Assembly: GCF_000342005.1 (NCBI RefSeq)
Contig: NZ_AOHO01000045.1
Coordinates: forward strand, 186,001-250,000
Reading direction: 5' to 3'
From: Amycolatopsis decaplanina DSM 44594
Lineage (GTDB): Bacteria; Actinomycetota; Actinomycetes; Mycobacteriales; Pseudonocardiaceae
DNA length: 64,000 bases
Shown here: positions 7,709 through 16,775 of the stretch, piece after piece
Numbering within the stretch: the stretch's first letter is position 1
Layout of the letters: each line of letters opens with the position of its first letter
Program-made: the position numbers and the translations under genes
Notes under the pieces: model-generated
Seen by the model: the letters and a program-made list of their open reading frames with translations, nothing else
The model's database searches: none
Told to the model about the DNA's origin: nothing

Positions 7709-9154
7709 ATGACGATGACACTGGACACCCCGAGCGGTGTGACCTCGGAAAACACCCTCGTGGCGAAGCCGTATCGCTGGCGCTGGCCCGCGCTGTTCGT
7801 GATCCTGACCGGTTCGGTGATGGAACTGCTCGACATGACGGTCACGAGCATCGCCGGGCCGGTCATGCGGGCCTCGCTCGGCGGCGGCACGGCGATGATC
7901 CAGTGGCTCGGCGTCGCCTACACGCTCGCGATGGTGTCCGGTCTGCTCACCGGCGGACGGCTCGGCGACATCTTCGGCCGCAAGCGCATGTTCCTGATCG
8001 GCGCGATCGGCTTCGTCGCCGGTTCGCTGTTCTGCGCGGTCGCGGTGAGCCCCGAGATGATCATCACCGCGCGGGTGGTGCAGGGCCTGTTCGGCGCCGC
8101 GATGGTCCCGCAGGGCCTCGGCATGATGAAGGAGATGTTCACCGGAAAGGAGCTGCAGTCCGCGTTCGGCATGTTCGGCCCGGTGATGGGGCTCGCCGCG
8201 GTCGGCGGGCCGATCCTGGCCGGCTGGCTGGTCGACGCCGATCTCTTCGGCACCGGCTGGCGGATGATCTTCCTGATCAACCTCCCGATCGGCGCGCTGG
8301 CCGTGCTCGCCGCGCTGAAGTTCCTTCCCGGGTCGCGTCCCGGCGGTTCGCTCACCCTCGACATCCCCGGCGCGCTGCTCGCCACGACCGGTGCGCTGCT
8401 GATCGTCTTCCCGCTGGTGCAGGGGCGTGAGTACGGCTGGCCGCTGTGGACTTTCGCGATGATGGCCGCCGCGGTCGTGGTGTTCGGGGTGTTCGCCTGG
8501 TTCGAGAAGCGCAAGAGCCGTCGCGGCGGTGACCCGCTGGTCGAGCCGAGCCTGTTCCGCAAGCGCAGCTTCCTCGCCGGGATGGCGACCGGGACGATCT
8601 ACTTCGCGGCGTTCTCCGGCTTCGGTCTCGTCTTCACGCTGTACCTGCAGCTCGGGCTCGGTTTCTCGCCGCTCAAGGCCGGGCTGACCGGTGTGCCGAT
8701 GTCGCTGGGGATGATCGTCGGGATGGGCCTGGTGCAGGCTGTCCGCAAGCACGGCCGCAAGGTGCTGCACACCGGCGCGCTGATCATGACCGCGGGCGTG
8801 GTCGCGCTGCTGCTGCTCCTCGGCCCGGATACCGGTCCGTGGCTGATCGCCCCCGCGTTGCTGGTGGTCGGGATCGGCTCCGGGCTGATCATGGGGCCGT
8901 ACTTCGAGATCGCGCTGTCCGGTGTCGAACCGTCGGAGGCCGGATCGGCGTCGGGCGCGCTGACGTCGCTCCAGCAGGTCGGCGGCGCGCTGGGGATGGC
9001 GCTGCTGGGCACGGTGTTCTTCGACGCCGGGACCGCCGACCCGACCGACGCGGCCCAGCGGACGTTCTGGGTGGTCGCGGTGATGGTGATGCTCACCTTC
9101 GCGGTCGGATTCCTGCTGCCGAAGCGGATCCGCGACGTAGAGTCGGCCGGGTAG
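7709..9154 (+). CDS. DHA2-family (EmrB/QacA-type) MFS drug exporter
   Basis: A proton-coupled multidrug exporter of the inner membrane, 481 residues from the chosen start, with about 14 transmembrane helices. The family signature LLDMTVTSIAGPVM (helix 1, motif D1) is visible, as are GRLGDIFGRKRMFLIG (motif A) and RVVQGLFGAAMVPQGL. The ATG at 7709 lies 7 nt after TAGCGT, fitting a leaderless mRNA. An earlier in-frame ATG at 7679 would add 10 residues. The divergent WYL gene is the probable regulator. Confidence 0.88.
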   Translation: MTMTLDTPSGVTSENTLVAKPYRWRWPALFVILTGSVMELLDMTVTSIAGPVMRASLGGGTAMIQWLGVAYTLAMVSGLLTGGRLGDIFGRKRMFLIGAIGFVAGSLFCAVAVSPEMIITARVVQGLFGAAMVPQGLGMMKEMFTGKELQSAFGMFGPVMGLAAVGGPILAGWLVDADLFGTGWRMIFLINLPIGALAVLAALKFLPGSRPGGSLTLDIPGALLATTGALLIVFPLVQGREYGWPLWTFAMMAAAVVVFGVFAWFEKRKSRRGGDPLVEPSLFRKRSFLAGMATGTIYFAAFSGFGLVFTLYLQLGLGFSPLKAGLTGVPMSLGMIVGMGLVQAVRKHGRKVLHTGALIMTAGVVALLLLLGPDTGPWLIAPALLVVGIGSGLIMGPYFEIALSGVEPSEAGSASGALTSLQQVGGALGMALLGTVFFDAGTADPTDAAQRTFWVVAVMVMLTFAVGFLLPKRIRDVESAG

Positions 9155-9175
9155 GCGATCGAGCTGGGAGGCCGC

Positions 9176-10057
9176 GTGGCTGGGACCGGGTACTTCACAT
9201 CCGTCGAAGACGTGACGGCGAAGCTCGCCGATACCGGCTACCTGGCCTCCGCGGCCGTCGCCACCACGGTGTTCCTCGCGGACGCCCTCGGCAAGCCGTT
9301 GCTGATCGAGGGCCCCGCGGGGGTCGGCAAGACCGAACTGGCGAAGGCGGTCGCGCACGCGAGCGGCTCACGGCTCGTGCGGTTGCAGTGCTACGAAGGC
9401 GTCGACGAGTCCCGCGCGCTGTACGAGTGGAACCACGCGAAGCAGCTTCTCCGGATCACCGCCGGCAAGGACGAGACCTGGGACGAAGCCCGTAACGACA
9501 TCTTCGGTGAAGAGTTCCTGCTCGCCAGGCCGCTCCTGACGGCGATCAAGGGGGACGAGCCGACCGTCCTGCTCATCGACGAGACCGACAAGGCCGACGT
9601 CGAGATCGAGGGCCTGCTCCTGGAGGTGCTCGGCGACTTCCAGATCACCGTCCCGGAACTCGGCACGATCACCGCCGGGCGCAAACCGTTCGTGGTGCTG
9701 ACCTCCAACGCCACACGGGAGCTTTCCGAGGCGCTGCGCCGCAGGTGCCTGTTCCTGCACATCGATTTCCCCGACGCGGCACTGGAGCAGCGCATCGTGC
9801 GGCTCAAGGTGCCGGGCGTGGACGACGCGCTCGCGGCGTCCGTGGTCAAGGTGATCACCGCGCTGCGGGCGATGGAACTGCGGAAGGCGCCGTCGGTCGC
9901 CGAAACCATCGACTGGGCCCGGACCCTGCTGGCGCTCGGCGCGGACAGCCTCGGCGAGGACGTCGTCCGCGCGAGCCTCGGCGTCATCCTCAAACACCAG
10001 GACGACGTCGTGAAGGCGGACGCGCGGCTGGAGCTCGGCAAGGTCCTCGACTCGTGA
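9176..10057 (+). CDS. MoxR-type AAA+ ATPase (CoxD-like)
   Basis: A 293-residue AAA+ ATPase with Walker A GPAGVGKT (46-53), Walker B VLLIDETD (131-138), sensor 1 LTSNATRELSEAL and a C-terminal lid. MoxR ATPases act with VWA-domain partners as chaperones in maturing metal-cofactor enzymes. CoxD/CoxE do this for Mo-CO dehydrogenase. The VWA partner gene overlaps its stop codon by 4 bp. The GTG start has a GGGAGG site. Whether the pair serves the molybdenum hydroxylase 8 kb upstream is unproven. Confidence 0.88.
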   Translation: MAGTGYFTSVEDVTAKLADTGYLASAAVATTVFLADALGKPLLIEGPAGVGKTELAKAVAHASGSRLVRLQCYEGVDESRALYEWNHAKQLLRITAGKDETWDEARNDIFGEEFLLARPLLTAIKGDEPTVLLIDETDKADVEIEGLLLEVLGDFQITVPELGTITAGRKPFVVLTSNATRELSEALRRRCLFLHIDFPDAALEQRIVRLKVPGVDDALAASVVKVITALRAMELRKAPSVAETIDWARTLLALGADSLGEDVVRASLGVILKHQDDVVKADARLELGKVLDS

Positions 10058-11400
10058 GCGGCGTGCCGGGCAGGCTCGTCGAGTTCGTGGAAGCGTTGCG
10101 GGAACACGGGATCCCGGCGGGCCCCAGCGAGACGGTCGACGCCGCCGCGGCACTCGAAGTGCTGGGCCTGGCCTCACGCGAGCAGATGCGGGAGGGGCTC
10201 GCGGCGGCACTGGTCCGGCGCGGCGGCCAGCGCGCGGTGTTCGACGCGACGTTCGACATCTATTTCCCGCTCGGCGTCGGCGCGCTCTCGCAGGATCCCG
10301 TCGACGACCTGGCCGCACTGCGCGACCGCCTCGCCACGGCGCTCGCAGACAACGACCAGACGGAACTGACGCAACTGGCCGGGCTCGCCGTCGACATGCT
10401 GGGGGAGTACGGCGGCACGGCGGGCACCGGCGGCTGGTCGGCGCACCAGACACTGGAACGGCTCCAGCCGCAGACGCTCGTGGTCCGCGTGCTCGAAGCG
10501 ATCCGCGCGGGTGCGCCGGAGGACTTCACCGACCGGCTGGACCGGGACGATGTCCGACGGCGGGTCGAAGGCTTCCGTGGGCTGGTGCGGACCGAAGCCC
10601 GCCGCCGGGTGGCCGAAGTCCGTGGCAGGGAACGGGTTTCGCGGCACGCCGTGCCGCCCGCCGCAGACCGCGTCGACTTCCTGCTCGCCAGCCGCGCGCA
10701 ACTCGCCGAACTCCGCCGGGTCGTCCAGCCGTTGTCGCGCAAACTCGCCACGCGGCTGGCCGCCCGGCGACGGCGGCACGCGCGCGGGCAGATCGACCTG
10801 CGCCGGACGCTGCGGCGTTCGCTGTCCACCGGCGGCGTCCCGATGCGGCCGTCGTACCGGCGGCACCGGCCGGGGCGGCCGGAAATCGTGCTCCTGTGCG
10901 ACATGTCGGGGTCGGTGGCCGGATTCGCGAATTTCACCATGCTGCTGGTGCAGGCCTTGCGTGACCAGTTCAGCAAGGTGCGGGTGTTCGCGTTCATCGA
11001 CGCGTGCGACGAGATCACCCACCTCGTCGACACCGGCGCGGCCGATCCGGAGGACCTCGGCGCGCGCATCCTCGCCGACGCGGAACTGACCCGCTGGGAC
11101 GGGCACAGCGACTACGGGCACGCGCTCGGTGAATTCGCCGAGCGGTATCCGGATGCCGTGGGCCCCAGGACGTCCGTGCTCATCCTCGGCGACGCCAGGA
11201 CCAACGGCGGCGACCCGAACCTGGCCGCGGTGCGCGGGATCGCCGCCGCGGCGAGGCATACGTACTGGCTCAACCCCGAGCGGACCGCGCTGTGGTCCAC
11301 AGGGGACTCCGAGGCGCACGCGTACGCCCAGGTCGTCGAGATGCACGAATGCCGGAACGTGCACCAGCTGACCCGGCTGGTGGCCCGTCTGGTCTCGTGA
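10054..11400 (+). CDS. VWA-domain protein (CoxE-like) partner of the MoxR ATPase
   Basis: A 448-residue protein. The N-terminal 270 residues are helical and Arg-rich. The C-terminal von Willebrand A domain has the MIDAS motif DMSGS at 283-287, followed by the metal-site Asp in LTRWDGHSDYG. The GTG start overlaps the TGA of the ATPase gene (GTGA), which implies translational coupling. The final codons read GTC TCG TGA, and that TGA belongs to the palindromic repeat at 11394, so the repeat provides the stop codon. Confidence 0.88.
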   Translation: MSGVPGRLVEFVEALREHGIPAGPSETVDAAAALEVLGLASREQMREGLAAALVRRGGQRAVFDATFDIYFPLGVGALSQDPVDDLAALRDRLATALADNDQTELTQLAGLAVDMLGEYGGTAGTGGWSAHQTLERLQPQTLVVRVLEAIRAGAPEDFTDRLDRDDVRRRVEGFRGLVRTEARRRVAEVRGRERVSRHAVPPAADRVDFLLASRAQLAELRRVVQPLSRKLATRLAARRRRHARGQIDLRRTLRRSLSTGGVPMRPSYRRHRPGRPEIVLLCDMSGSVAGFANFTMLLVQALRDQFSKVRVFAFIDACDEITHLVDTGAADPEDLGARILADAELTRWDGHSDYGHALGEFAERYPDAVGPRTSVLILGDARTNGGDPNLAAVRGIAAAARHTYWLNPERTALWSTGDSEAHAYAQVVEMHECRNVHQLTRLVARLVS

Positions 11401-11439
11401 GTGGTAAGGACGGTTAGAACCGTCCTTACCACTCACGAG
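11394..11439. repeat. Palindromic repeat copy (CTCGTGAGTGGTAAGGACGG family)
   Basis: Perfect 22-bp arms (11394-11415 and 11418-11439) with a 2-nt loop. It lies between two convergent genes, providing the TGA of one and ending 3 bp before the stop of the other, so it probably acts as a bidirectional terminator. Nearly identical copies occur at 17378, 29069 and 58405. Confidence 0.85.
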
Positions 11440-11442
11440 GCT

Positions 11443-12264
11443 CTAGGGCTTCAGGGCGGCTTTCCCGTAGGCGTCGGCGTTGCTGAACACTTCCTGCCCG
11501 TACTGGGTGGAGTTGTTGTAGGTCAGTACCGCGGTCCACCAGCCAGAGGGTTCGCCGAGGTCGCCGCCCCGCGCGCACATGTACCGCGCTGTCGTCTGCG
11601 CCGCGTCGTCGATGTTCTGCGGGTCAGGCGCGGCGCCGTCGCCGCTCGCGCGGACGCCGTACCGCTTCCAGGTGGCGGGAAGGAACTGCATCGGCCCGAC
11701 CGCGCGATCCCACTTCGGGTCGCCGTCGAGGGCGCCCTTGTCGGTGTCGACGACGGCCAGCACACCGGGCGAGCCGTCGAGCGGGATGCCGATGATCGGC
11801 GGCGTCACGATGCCGTCCTCACCGGCGCGGGAACCGTCGTGCCGGGCGTGCTGGGACTCGGTCCGGCCGATCCCGGCGATGGTCGCCCAGGTGATTTCGC
11901 AGCGCGGAGTGGTCTTCGCGGTCTTCTCGGCCGCGTTCACGTAGGCCCGCAGCGTGCGCGAGGGGATGTCCGTGTTCTCCGACACCTTCGCGATCCAGGC
12001 GTCTTTCGCGGGCTCCGCGGGCAGCGGTCCGGCGTCGCCGGGGATCGCCGAACGCGGCGCGGGGGTGAGCGCGGGCACGGTGAACACCGGTTTGACCGGC
12101 ACCGGTTCGCGGTCGTTGAGGCTCACGACGACCCAGACGGCGCCGGCCACCAAGGCGCCCACGACCAGGAGCGTGAGCATCACGCAGCCACGCGGGCCGC
12201 GTTTCCTGGGCGGCGGTTGCCACTGGTCCAGCAGGTCCAGTGTCGAAGGGGACGAAGCGGTCAC
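11443..12264 (-). CDS. Membrane-anchored lytic murein transglycosylase-like protein
   Basis: About 273 residues. A short cytoplasmic N-terminus is followed by one transmembrane helix (MLTLLVVGALVAGAVWVVVS) and a Pro-rich linker. The SLT-like domain has the catalytic-Glu region ATIAGIGRTESQH, then AVGPMQFLPATWKRYG and a final VLTYNNSTQYGQEVFSNADAYG. These match the actinobacterial peptidoglycan transglycosylase subfamily, which cleaves the MurNAc-GlcNAc bond. The chosen GTG at 12264 lies 7 nt after TACCGT, so the mRNA is probably leaderless. An upstream GTG at 12273 is possible. Confidence 0.78.
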   Translation of the reverse strand: MTASSPSTLDLLDQWQPPPRKRGPRGCVMLTLLVVGALVAGAVWVVVSLNDREPVPVKPVFTVPALTPAPRSAIPGDAGPLPAEPAKDAWIAKVSENTDIPSRTLRAYVNAAEKTAKTTPRCEITWATIAGIGRTESQHARHDGSRAGEDGIVTPPIIGIPLDGSPGVLAVVDTDKGALDGDPKWDRAVGPMQFLPATWKRYGVRASGDGAAPDPQNIDDAAQTTARYMCARGGDLGEPSGWWTAVLTYNNSTQYGQEVFSNADAYGKAALKP

Positions 12265-12332
12265 CGGCTCCACGGTACGTGACGGTTGTGGAGAACTTGT
12301 GTGGTCCGCCGTCCGGGTGACCCGTGCCACGA

Positions 12333-12400
12333 CCCGCAATTCGTCACCTACTCGCGATCCTTGCCCGCGCAACTACCGCAAGTAGGTGACGAATTGCGGG
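12333..12400. terminator. Long inverted repeat, probable terminator of the adenosine deaminase gene
   Basis: Perfect 20-bp arms (12333-12352 and 12381-12400) with a 28-nt loop. The right arm is the last coding segment of the deaminase gene (PQFVTY), so the downstream arm is an inverted copy of the gene end. It lies between the deaminase stop and the start of the transglycosylase-like gene. Confidence 0.6.
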
Positions 12401-13377
12401 GTGCAGGCGAGCCAGGCGTCGATCTCCGCATGGATCGAACGCTTGAGCCCGGCGGGGGCGAAGGACGCGTCGACGGACGCCCGGGCGAGTCCGGCGAGCG
12501 CTCGATCGTCGTAGGCGAACGCCTCGCGAGTGCGCAGGAACTCGTCGGTCAGGGTCGTCCCGGTGACCGAGGGGACGTCGGTGCTGAGGGTGACCACGAG
12601 CCCGGCGTCGACCAGCCGGGGGAGCGGGTGCTCCTCGAACGACGGCACGAGCCCGAGCGTCACGTTCGACGACGGGCAGACCTCCAGCGCGATACCGCGT
12701 TCCCGGACTTCGGCGACCAGCGCGACGTCCTCCAGGATCCGGATGCCGTGGCCGATCCGTTCGCTGTGGCCGACCTCGAGCGCCTCGCGGATGCTGGCCG
12801 GGCCGGCGTCCTCCCCGGCGTGATGGATCAGGTGCAGCCCCGCTTCCTCGGCCTCGTCGCAGATCCCGGCGAACGGCGCGAGCGGGTACTTCTCCTCCCC
12901 GGCGAGACCGATCGCGAACACCCCGTCCTGGGCATAACGGCGGGCGAGGTCGAGGGTGAGCCGGGCCCGTTCGACCGGCCGGCGGCGCGAGTGGTCCAGG
13001 ATCACCCGCCAGTGGAGCCCGTGTTCGGCCGCCCCCACCGAGAGTCCTTTGAGGACGGACGCCAGCGGCATGTCCGGCTCGCCCAGTCGTTCGCCGTGAG
13101 AAGCCGCCGTGAAGGTGACTTCGGCGTAGCGGACGCCGTCCGTGACCTGGTCCTCGCAGAACTCGCGCGCCACCCGTTCGAAGTCCTCCGGATTCCGCAG
13201 GCAGGACCGCAACAGCCCGTTGTAGTCGCCGAACGCGCGGAACCCGTCGAACACGGGTTGTTCCGCGGGTACGGCGACGCCGTTCGCCTCGCCGAGCTCA
13301 CGGAGCGTGTCCGGCCGGATGGTGCTTTCGAGGTGGACGTGCAGATGGGTCTTGGGCAGCAGAGAAAGATCCCGCAT
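12373..13377 (-). CDS. add: Adenosine deaminase family protein
   Basis: A 334-residue TIM-barrel amidohydrolase that hydrolytically deaminates adenosine or a related purine. The zinc motif HLHVH is at 11-15, HAGE at 186-189 and GHSERIGHG at 203-211. The second metal Asp is D267 in TLSTDVPS. Canonical adenosine deaminases have two consecutive Asp here (TDDP). The second, which contacts the purine, is Val268 in this protein, so substrate preference may differ. The ATG at 13377 is 7 nt after TAGATT, a leaderless arrangement. Confidence 0.8.
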   Translation of the reverse strand: MRDLSLLPKTHLHVHLESTIRPDTLRELGEANGVAVPAEQPVFDGFRAFGDYNGLLRSCLRNPEDFERVAREFCEDQVTDGVRYAEVTFTAASHGERLGEPDMPLASVLKGLSVGAAEHGLHWRVILDHSRRRPVERARLTLDLARRYAQDGVFAIGLAGEEKYPLAPFAGICDEAEEAGLHLIHHAGEDAGPASIREALEVGHSERIGHGIRILEDVALVAEVRERGIALEVCPSSNVTLGLVPSFEEHPLPRLVDAGLVVTLSTDVPSVTGTTLTDEFLRTREAFAYDDRALAGLARASVDASFAPAGLKRSIHAEIDAWLACTPQFVTYLR

Positions 13378-13529
13378 GAGCACGAATCTAGTGGTCGTGG
13401 CCCTCGCCGCGCGCCCCGTTTTCCGGCGGTCGGTATCCGAAATGAGTGATTCGGCTCGCGGCGGGGAACCCAGGGGTCATCACCGGTCGTTGAGCAGGCA
13501 ACCAGACGACCCCGAGGAAAGGGACCATC

Positions 13530-13748
13530 GTGGCTCTACTGCGGAAGTTGACGGCTCTGGCCGGCACCGCCACGGCTGTGCGCGCCTACGTGCGGAAGAA
13601 CCCCGAGAAGGTCTCCAAGGCCGTGAACAAGGCCGCGACCTTCGTCGACCACAAGACCAAGGGCAAGTACCACAGCCAGATCGACGGCGCGGTGCGCAAG
13701 GTCGACGGGATGACCGGACGGCCGCCGCGCCGCCCCTACCAGCCCTGA
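13530..13748 (+). CDS. Small protein of the MT0933/Rv0909 antitoxin-like family
   Basis: A 72-residue basic protein. The core KNPEKVSKAVNKAATFVDHK followed by TKGKYHSQIDGAVRKVDG matches the short MT0933-type domain (K-PEKV...VD-KT-GKY). In mycobacteria this domain pairs with a Rv0910-like toxin. No such toxin gene is adjacent, so it is an orphan member and its antitoxin role is uncertain. The GTG start is preceded by GAGGAAAGGG. Confidence 0.65.
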   Translation: MALLRKLTALAGTATAVRAYVRKNPEKVSKAVNKAATFVDHKTKGKYHSQIDGAVRKVDGMTGRPPRRPYQP

Positions 13749-13749
13749 G

Positions 13750-15582
13750 CTAAACCTCGGCGAGCGTCTGCAGGATCTGCTCGCCGTACTTCGCGAGCTT
13801 GTTCTCGCCGACACCGCTGACCGTACCCAGCTCCTGTAGCGTGGCGGGCCGTTTGGTGGCGATCTGGCGCAGGGTCGCGTCGTGGAAGATCACGTACGCG
13901 GGCACCCCCTGCTCCTTCGCCGCCGCGGCCCGCCACGAACGCAGCAGTTCGAACACCGGCGCCGCCTCGGCGGGCATATCGGCGGCCGCGGCCTTTTTCG
14001 CACTGGACCGGGCCGCGGCCTTCGCCGCCCGCTCCGGCTCGCGCCGCAGCTGGACCTTCCGCTGCCCGTTCAGCACCTCGGCGCTGCCCTCGGTCAGCAC
14101 GAGCGAGCCGTAGTCGCCCTCGACAGCCGCGAGCCCCTGCGCCAGCAGTTGCCGCACCACAGCGCGCCATTCGGGTTCTTTCAGCTCCGTGCCGATCCCG
14201 AAGACCTTCAGGGAATCGTGCCGGTGCTGGGTCACCTTCGGCGTCGATTTGCCGAGCAGGATGTCGATGATCTGCCCCGCGCCGAACTTCTGGCGCCGCT
14301 CGTTCTGCAGCCGGACGATGGTCGAAAGGATCTTCTGCGCCGGGATCGTGCCGTCCCAGGTCTCCGGCGGCGCCAGGCAGGTGTCGCAGTTGCCGCAGGG
14401 CTCGCTCCGCTGCCCGAAATAGCTGAGCACCTGTACACGGCGGCATTCGACCGTCTCGCACAGCGCCAGCATCGCGTTGAGATGGGCGCTCTGCTGCCGC
14501 TTGTGCGCCTCGGATCCCTCCGACATGTCGATCATCTTGCGCTGCTGGACGACGTCTTGAAGGCCGTACGCCAGCCAGGCCGTCGACGGCAGCCCGTCAC
14601 GGCCCGCTCGACCGGTCTCCTGGTAATAGCCCTCGACGGACTTCGGCAGGTCCAGGTGTGCGACGAACCGTACGTCCGGCTTGTCGATGCCCATGCCGAA
14701 CGCGATCGTCGCGACGACGATCAGACCGTCCTCGCGCAGGAACCGCGACTGGTGCTTCGCGCGCGTCCGCGCGTCCAGCCCGGCGTGATAGGGCACCGCC
14801 GGAATCCCGTTCTCCATCAGGAAATCCGCGGTCTTCTCGACCGAGTTCCGCGACAGGCAGTAGACGATCCCGGCGTCGCCCTTGTGCTCGGTGCGCAGCA
14901 GCTCCAGCAGCTGGCGCTGCGGCGAGTTCTTGCCGACGATCCGGTACTGGATGTTCGGCCGGTCGAAGCTCGCGACGAAGTGCCGCGCGTTCTCGAGGTT
15001 GAGCCGGGACGCGATCTCGGCGTGCGTCGCCTTGGTGGCCGTGGCGGTGAGCGCGATCCTCGGCACGTCCGGCCAGCGCTCGTGCACCGCGGACAGCATC
15101 AGATAGTCGGGCCGGAAGTCGTGACCCCACTGGGAGACACAGTGCGCCTCGTCGATCGCGAACAGCGAGATCTCGCCGCGGTCGAGCAGCCGCACCGTCG
15201 ATTCCACCGAAAGCCGCTCCGGTGCCAGGTACAGCAGGTCCAGCTCGCCGGCGACGAACGCGGCCTCGACCCTGTTCCGCTCGGCGTAGTCCTGGGTCGA
15301 GTTGAGGAAACCCGCGCGCACGCCGAGGTTGCGCAGCGCGTCGACCTGGTCCTGCATCAACGCGATCAGGGGTGAGATCACCACACCGGCGCCCGGTCGC
15401 ACCAGGGCGGGGATCTGATAGCACAGCGACTTCCCGCCGCCGGTGGGCATGAGGACGAGCGCGTCACCGCCTGCGATGACGTGTTCGACGATGGCGTGCT
15501 GGTCGCCGCGGAAGTCGTCGTAGCCGAAGACGCGGTTCAGCGTTTCGAGGGCTTCCGAGGTACCGATGTCGGGGGCTGCCAC
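13750..15582 (-). CDS. recQ: ATP-dependent DNA helicase RecQ
   Basis: A 610-residue 3'-5' DNA helicase of recombination and replication-fork repair. The sequence shows Walker A MPTGGGKS (45-52), DEAH box (144-147), TATATK motif III, and motif VI region [15 protein letters not shown]. The RecQ zinc site follows ([17 protein letters not shown]...CGNCDTC), then the winged helix and a C-terminal HRDC domain. Length is usual for RecQ with one HRDC. The GTG at 15582 sits 7 nt after TAGAAT, so the mRNA is probably leaderless. The stop lies 1 bp past the convergent MT0933-like gene. Confidence 0.95.
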   Translation of the reverse strand: MAAPDIGTSEALETLNRVFGYDDFRGDQHAIVEHVIAGGDALVLMPTGGGKSLCYQIPALVRPGAGVVISPLIALMQDQVDALRNLGVRAGFLNSTQDYAERNRVEAAFVAGELDLLYLAPERLSVESTVRLLDRGEISLFAIDEAHCVSQWGHDFRPDYLMLSAVHERWPDVPRIALTATATKATHAEIASRLNLENARHFVASFDRPNIQYRIVGKNSPQRQLLELLRTEHKGDAGIVYCLSRNSVEKTADFLMENGIPAVPYHAGLDARTRAKHQSRFLREDGLIVVATIAFGMGIDKPDVRFVAHLDLPKSVEGYYQETGRAGRDGLPSTAWLAYGLQDVVQQRKMIDMSEGSEAHKRQQSAHLNAMLALCETVECRRVQVLSYFGQRSEPCGNCDTCLAPPETWDGTIPAQKILSTIVRLQNERRQKFGAGQIIDILLGKSTPKVTQHRHDSLKVFGIGTELKEPEWRAVVRQLLAQGLAAVEGDYGSLVLTEGSAEVLNGQRKVQLRREPERAAKAAARSSAKKAAAADMPAEAAPVFELLRSWRAAAAKEQGVPAYVIFHDATLRQIATKRPATLQELGTVSGVGENKLAKYGEQILQTLAEV

Positions 15583-15758
15583 CCGGACGATTCTAGGGGC
15601 GGGGTCCGACAGCCGACGCGCCCCGTGCCACCAGGAACCGGCGTTGTCGTCCAACCCGCTCGAGGTCGCCCGAAACGCCGTCGTGAGCAGCAGGAAGGCG
15701 ACGGGTTCGGCGGGCAGCCACCGCTCGACGCGATCCCAGGCGGCGCATGGGGAGAAGC

Positions 15759-16106
15759 TTAATCGCTCTCTTCGGCGGCCTTCCGGCGTTCGCGGCGGCC
15801 GCGCGCGATCTCGGTGGCGAGCGCGTCGAGCGGCCCGGTCCAGAACCGCCGGTACTGCTCCAGCCAGCCGTCGATCTCCTTGAGCGGTCCCGGATCCACC
15901 GAGTACAGCCGTCGCGCGCCCTCGGCGCGGACGGTGGTGAAGCCGTTTTCGCGCAGGACGCGCAGATGCTGGGAGACCGCCGGCTGCGAGATCCCGAACT
16001 CGGCGCGGACCACCGTGGTCACGTCGCCGGAACTCTGTTCCCCGCCCGCCAGCAGTTCCAGGATCCGACGGCGCACCGGATCCCCGAGGACGTCGAACGC
16101 GTGCAT
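15759..16106 (-). CDS. ArsR-family transcriptional repressor
   Basis: A 115-residue winged-helix protein starting [19 protein letters not shown]. The recognition helix region is [20 protein letters not shown] and the wing ends [11 protein letters not shown]. No metal-ligand cysteines are present. This subtype usually controls a neighbouring SRPBCC or DinB gene, and the DinB gene is divergent, 99 bp away. The intergenic region has an AT-rich TTATATAAG sequence that probably carries the promoter. Confidence 0.85.
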   Translation of the reverse strand: MHAFDVLGDPVRRRILELLAGGEQSSGDVTTVVRAEFGISQPAVSQHLRVLRENGFTTVRAEGARRLYSVDPGPLKEIDGWLEQYRRFWTGPLDALATEIARGRRERRKAAEESD

Positions 16107-16205
16107 CCGGCAACTATCACGGCCTGGGCTTATATAAGTCAAGGTTGCAAGGCCTGGGTCACCTCACGGTGGCATCGTGGGCGGGAGACGCCGGAAGGGG
16201 AATCG

Positions 16206-16718
16206 ATGAAACTGGCCGAAGTGGTGGCCGACGGGTTCGGCCGCGTCCAGGAAGTGGTGCACGACGCCGTCGAGGGGCTGAGCGCCGAGCAGTTGACCGC
16301 GAGCCCGGCGCCGGGCGCGAACACGATCGCCTGGCTGGTCTGGCATCTGACCCGGGTGCAGGACGATCACGTCGCCGACCTGATGGGCACCGAGCAGATC
16401 TGGACCGCGCGGGACTGGGTGGGCCGCTTCTCACTGCCCTTCCCCGCGTCGGACACCGGATACGGGCACCGCCCCGAGGACGGCGACGCGGTCCGCGTCG
16501 ACTCCGCCGACCTGCTGACCGGGTACTACGACGCGGTGCACGAGGCGACGACGGCTTGGGCCGCCGGACTCGGCGAAGCCGACCTCGACCGTATCGTCGA
16601 CGAGGGGTGGGATCCGCCCGTCACCCTCGGGGTTCGCCTGGTCAGCGTGCTTTCCGACGATCTCCAGCACGCCGGGCAGGCGGCGTACGTCCGAGGGCTC
16701 GTACTCCGCGATACGTAG
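16206..16718 (+). CDS. DinB-family (DUF664-type) four-helix protein
   Basis: A 171-residue protein with the DinB-type fold. WLVWHLTRVQDDHVADLMG and SDDLQHAGQAAYVRGLV supply the metal-binding histidines. Actinobacterial DUF664/DinB proteins include mycothiol-dependent transferases and isomerases, so a thiol-transfer role is possible but not shown. The ATG follows a purine-rich GGAAGGGGAA site. The divergent ArsR gene is the likely regulator. Confidence 0.82.
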   Translation: MKLAEVVADGFGRVQEVVHDAVEGLSAEQLTASPAPGANTIAWLVWHLTRVQDDHVADLMGTEQIWTARDWVGRFSLPFPASDTGYGHRPEDGDAVRVDSADLLTGYYDAVHEATTAWAAGLGEADLDRIVDEGWDPPVTLGVRLVSVLSDDLQHAGQAAYVRGLVLRDT

Positions 16719-16775
16719 CCGAGGTGTCGCTCCACGACGGACGACGGGAGCCTCGCCCGCGGAAACACTGGTCGC

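Noticed and set aside
7568..9358. 596-codon minus-strand frame opposite the MFS exporter
   Set aside because: High-GC antisense of a membrane protein gene with repetitive Arg/Glu/His content and no domain. The exporter on the plus strand is clear.
15583..16113. N-terminal extension of RecQ over the ArsR gene
   Set aside because: It overlaps the ArsR gene on the same strand in another frame and has no helicase similarity. The GTG at 15582 has a TAGAAT box at the right distance.
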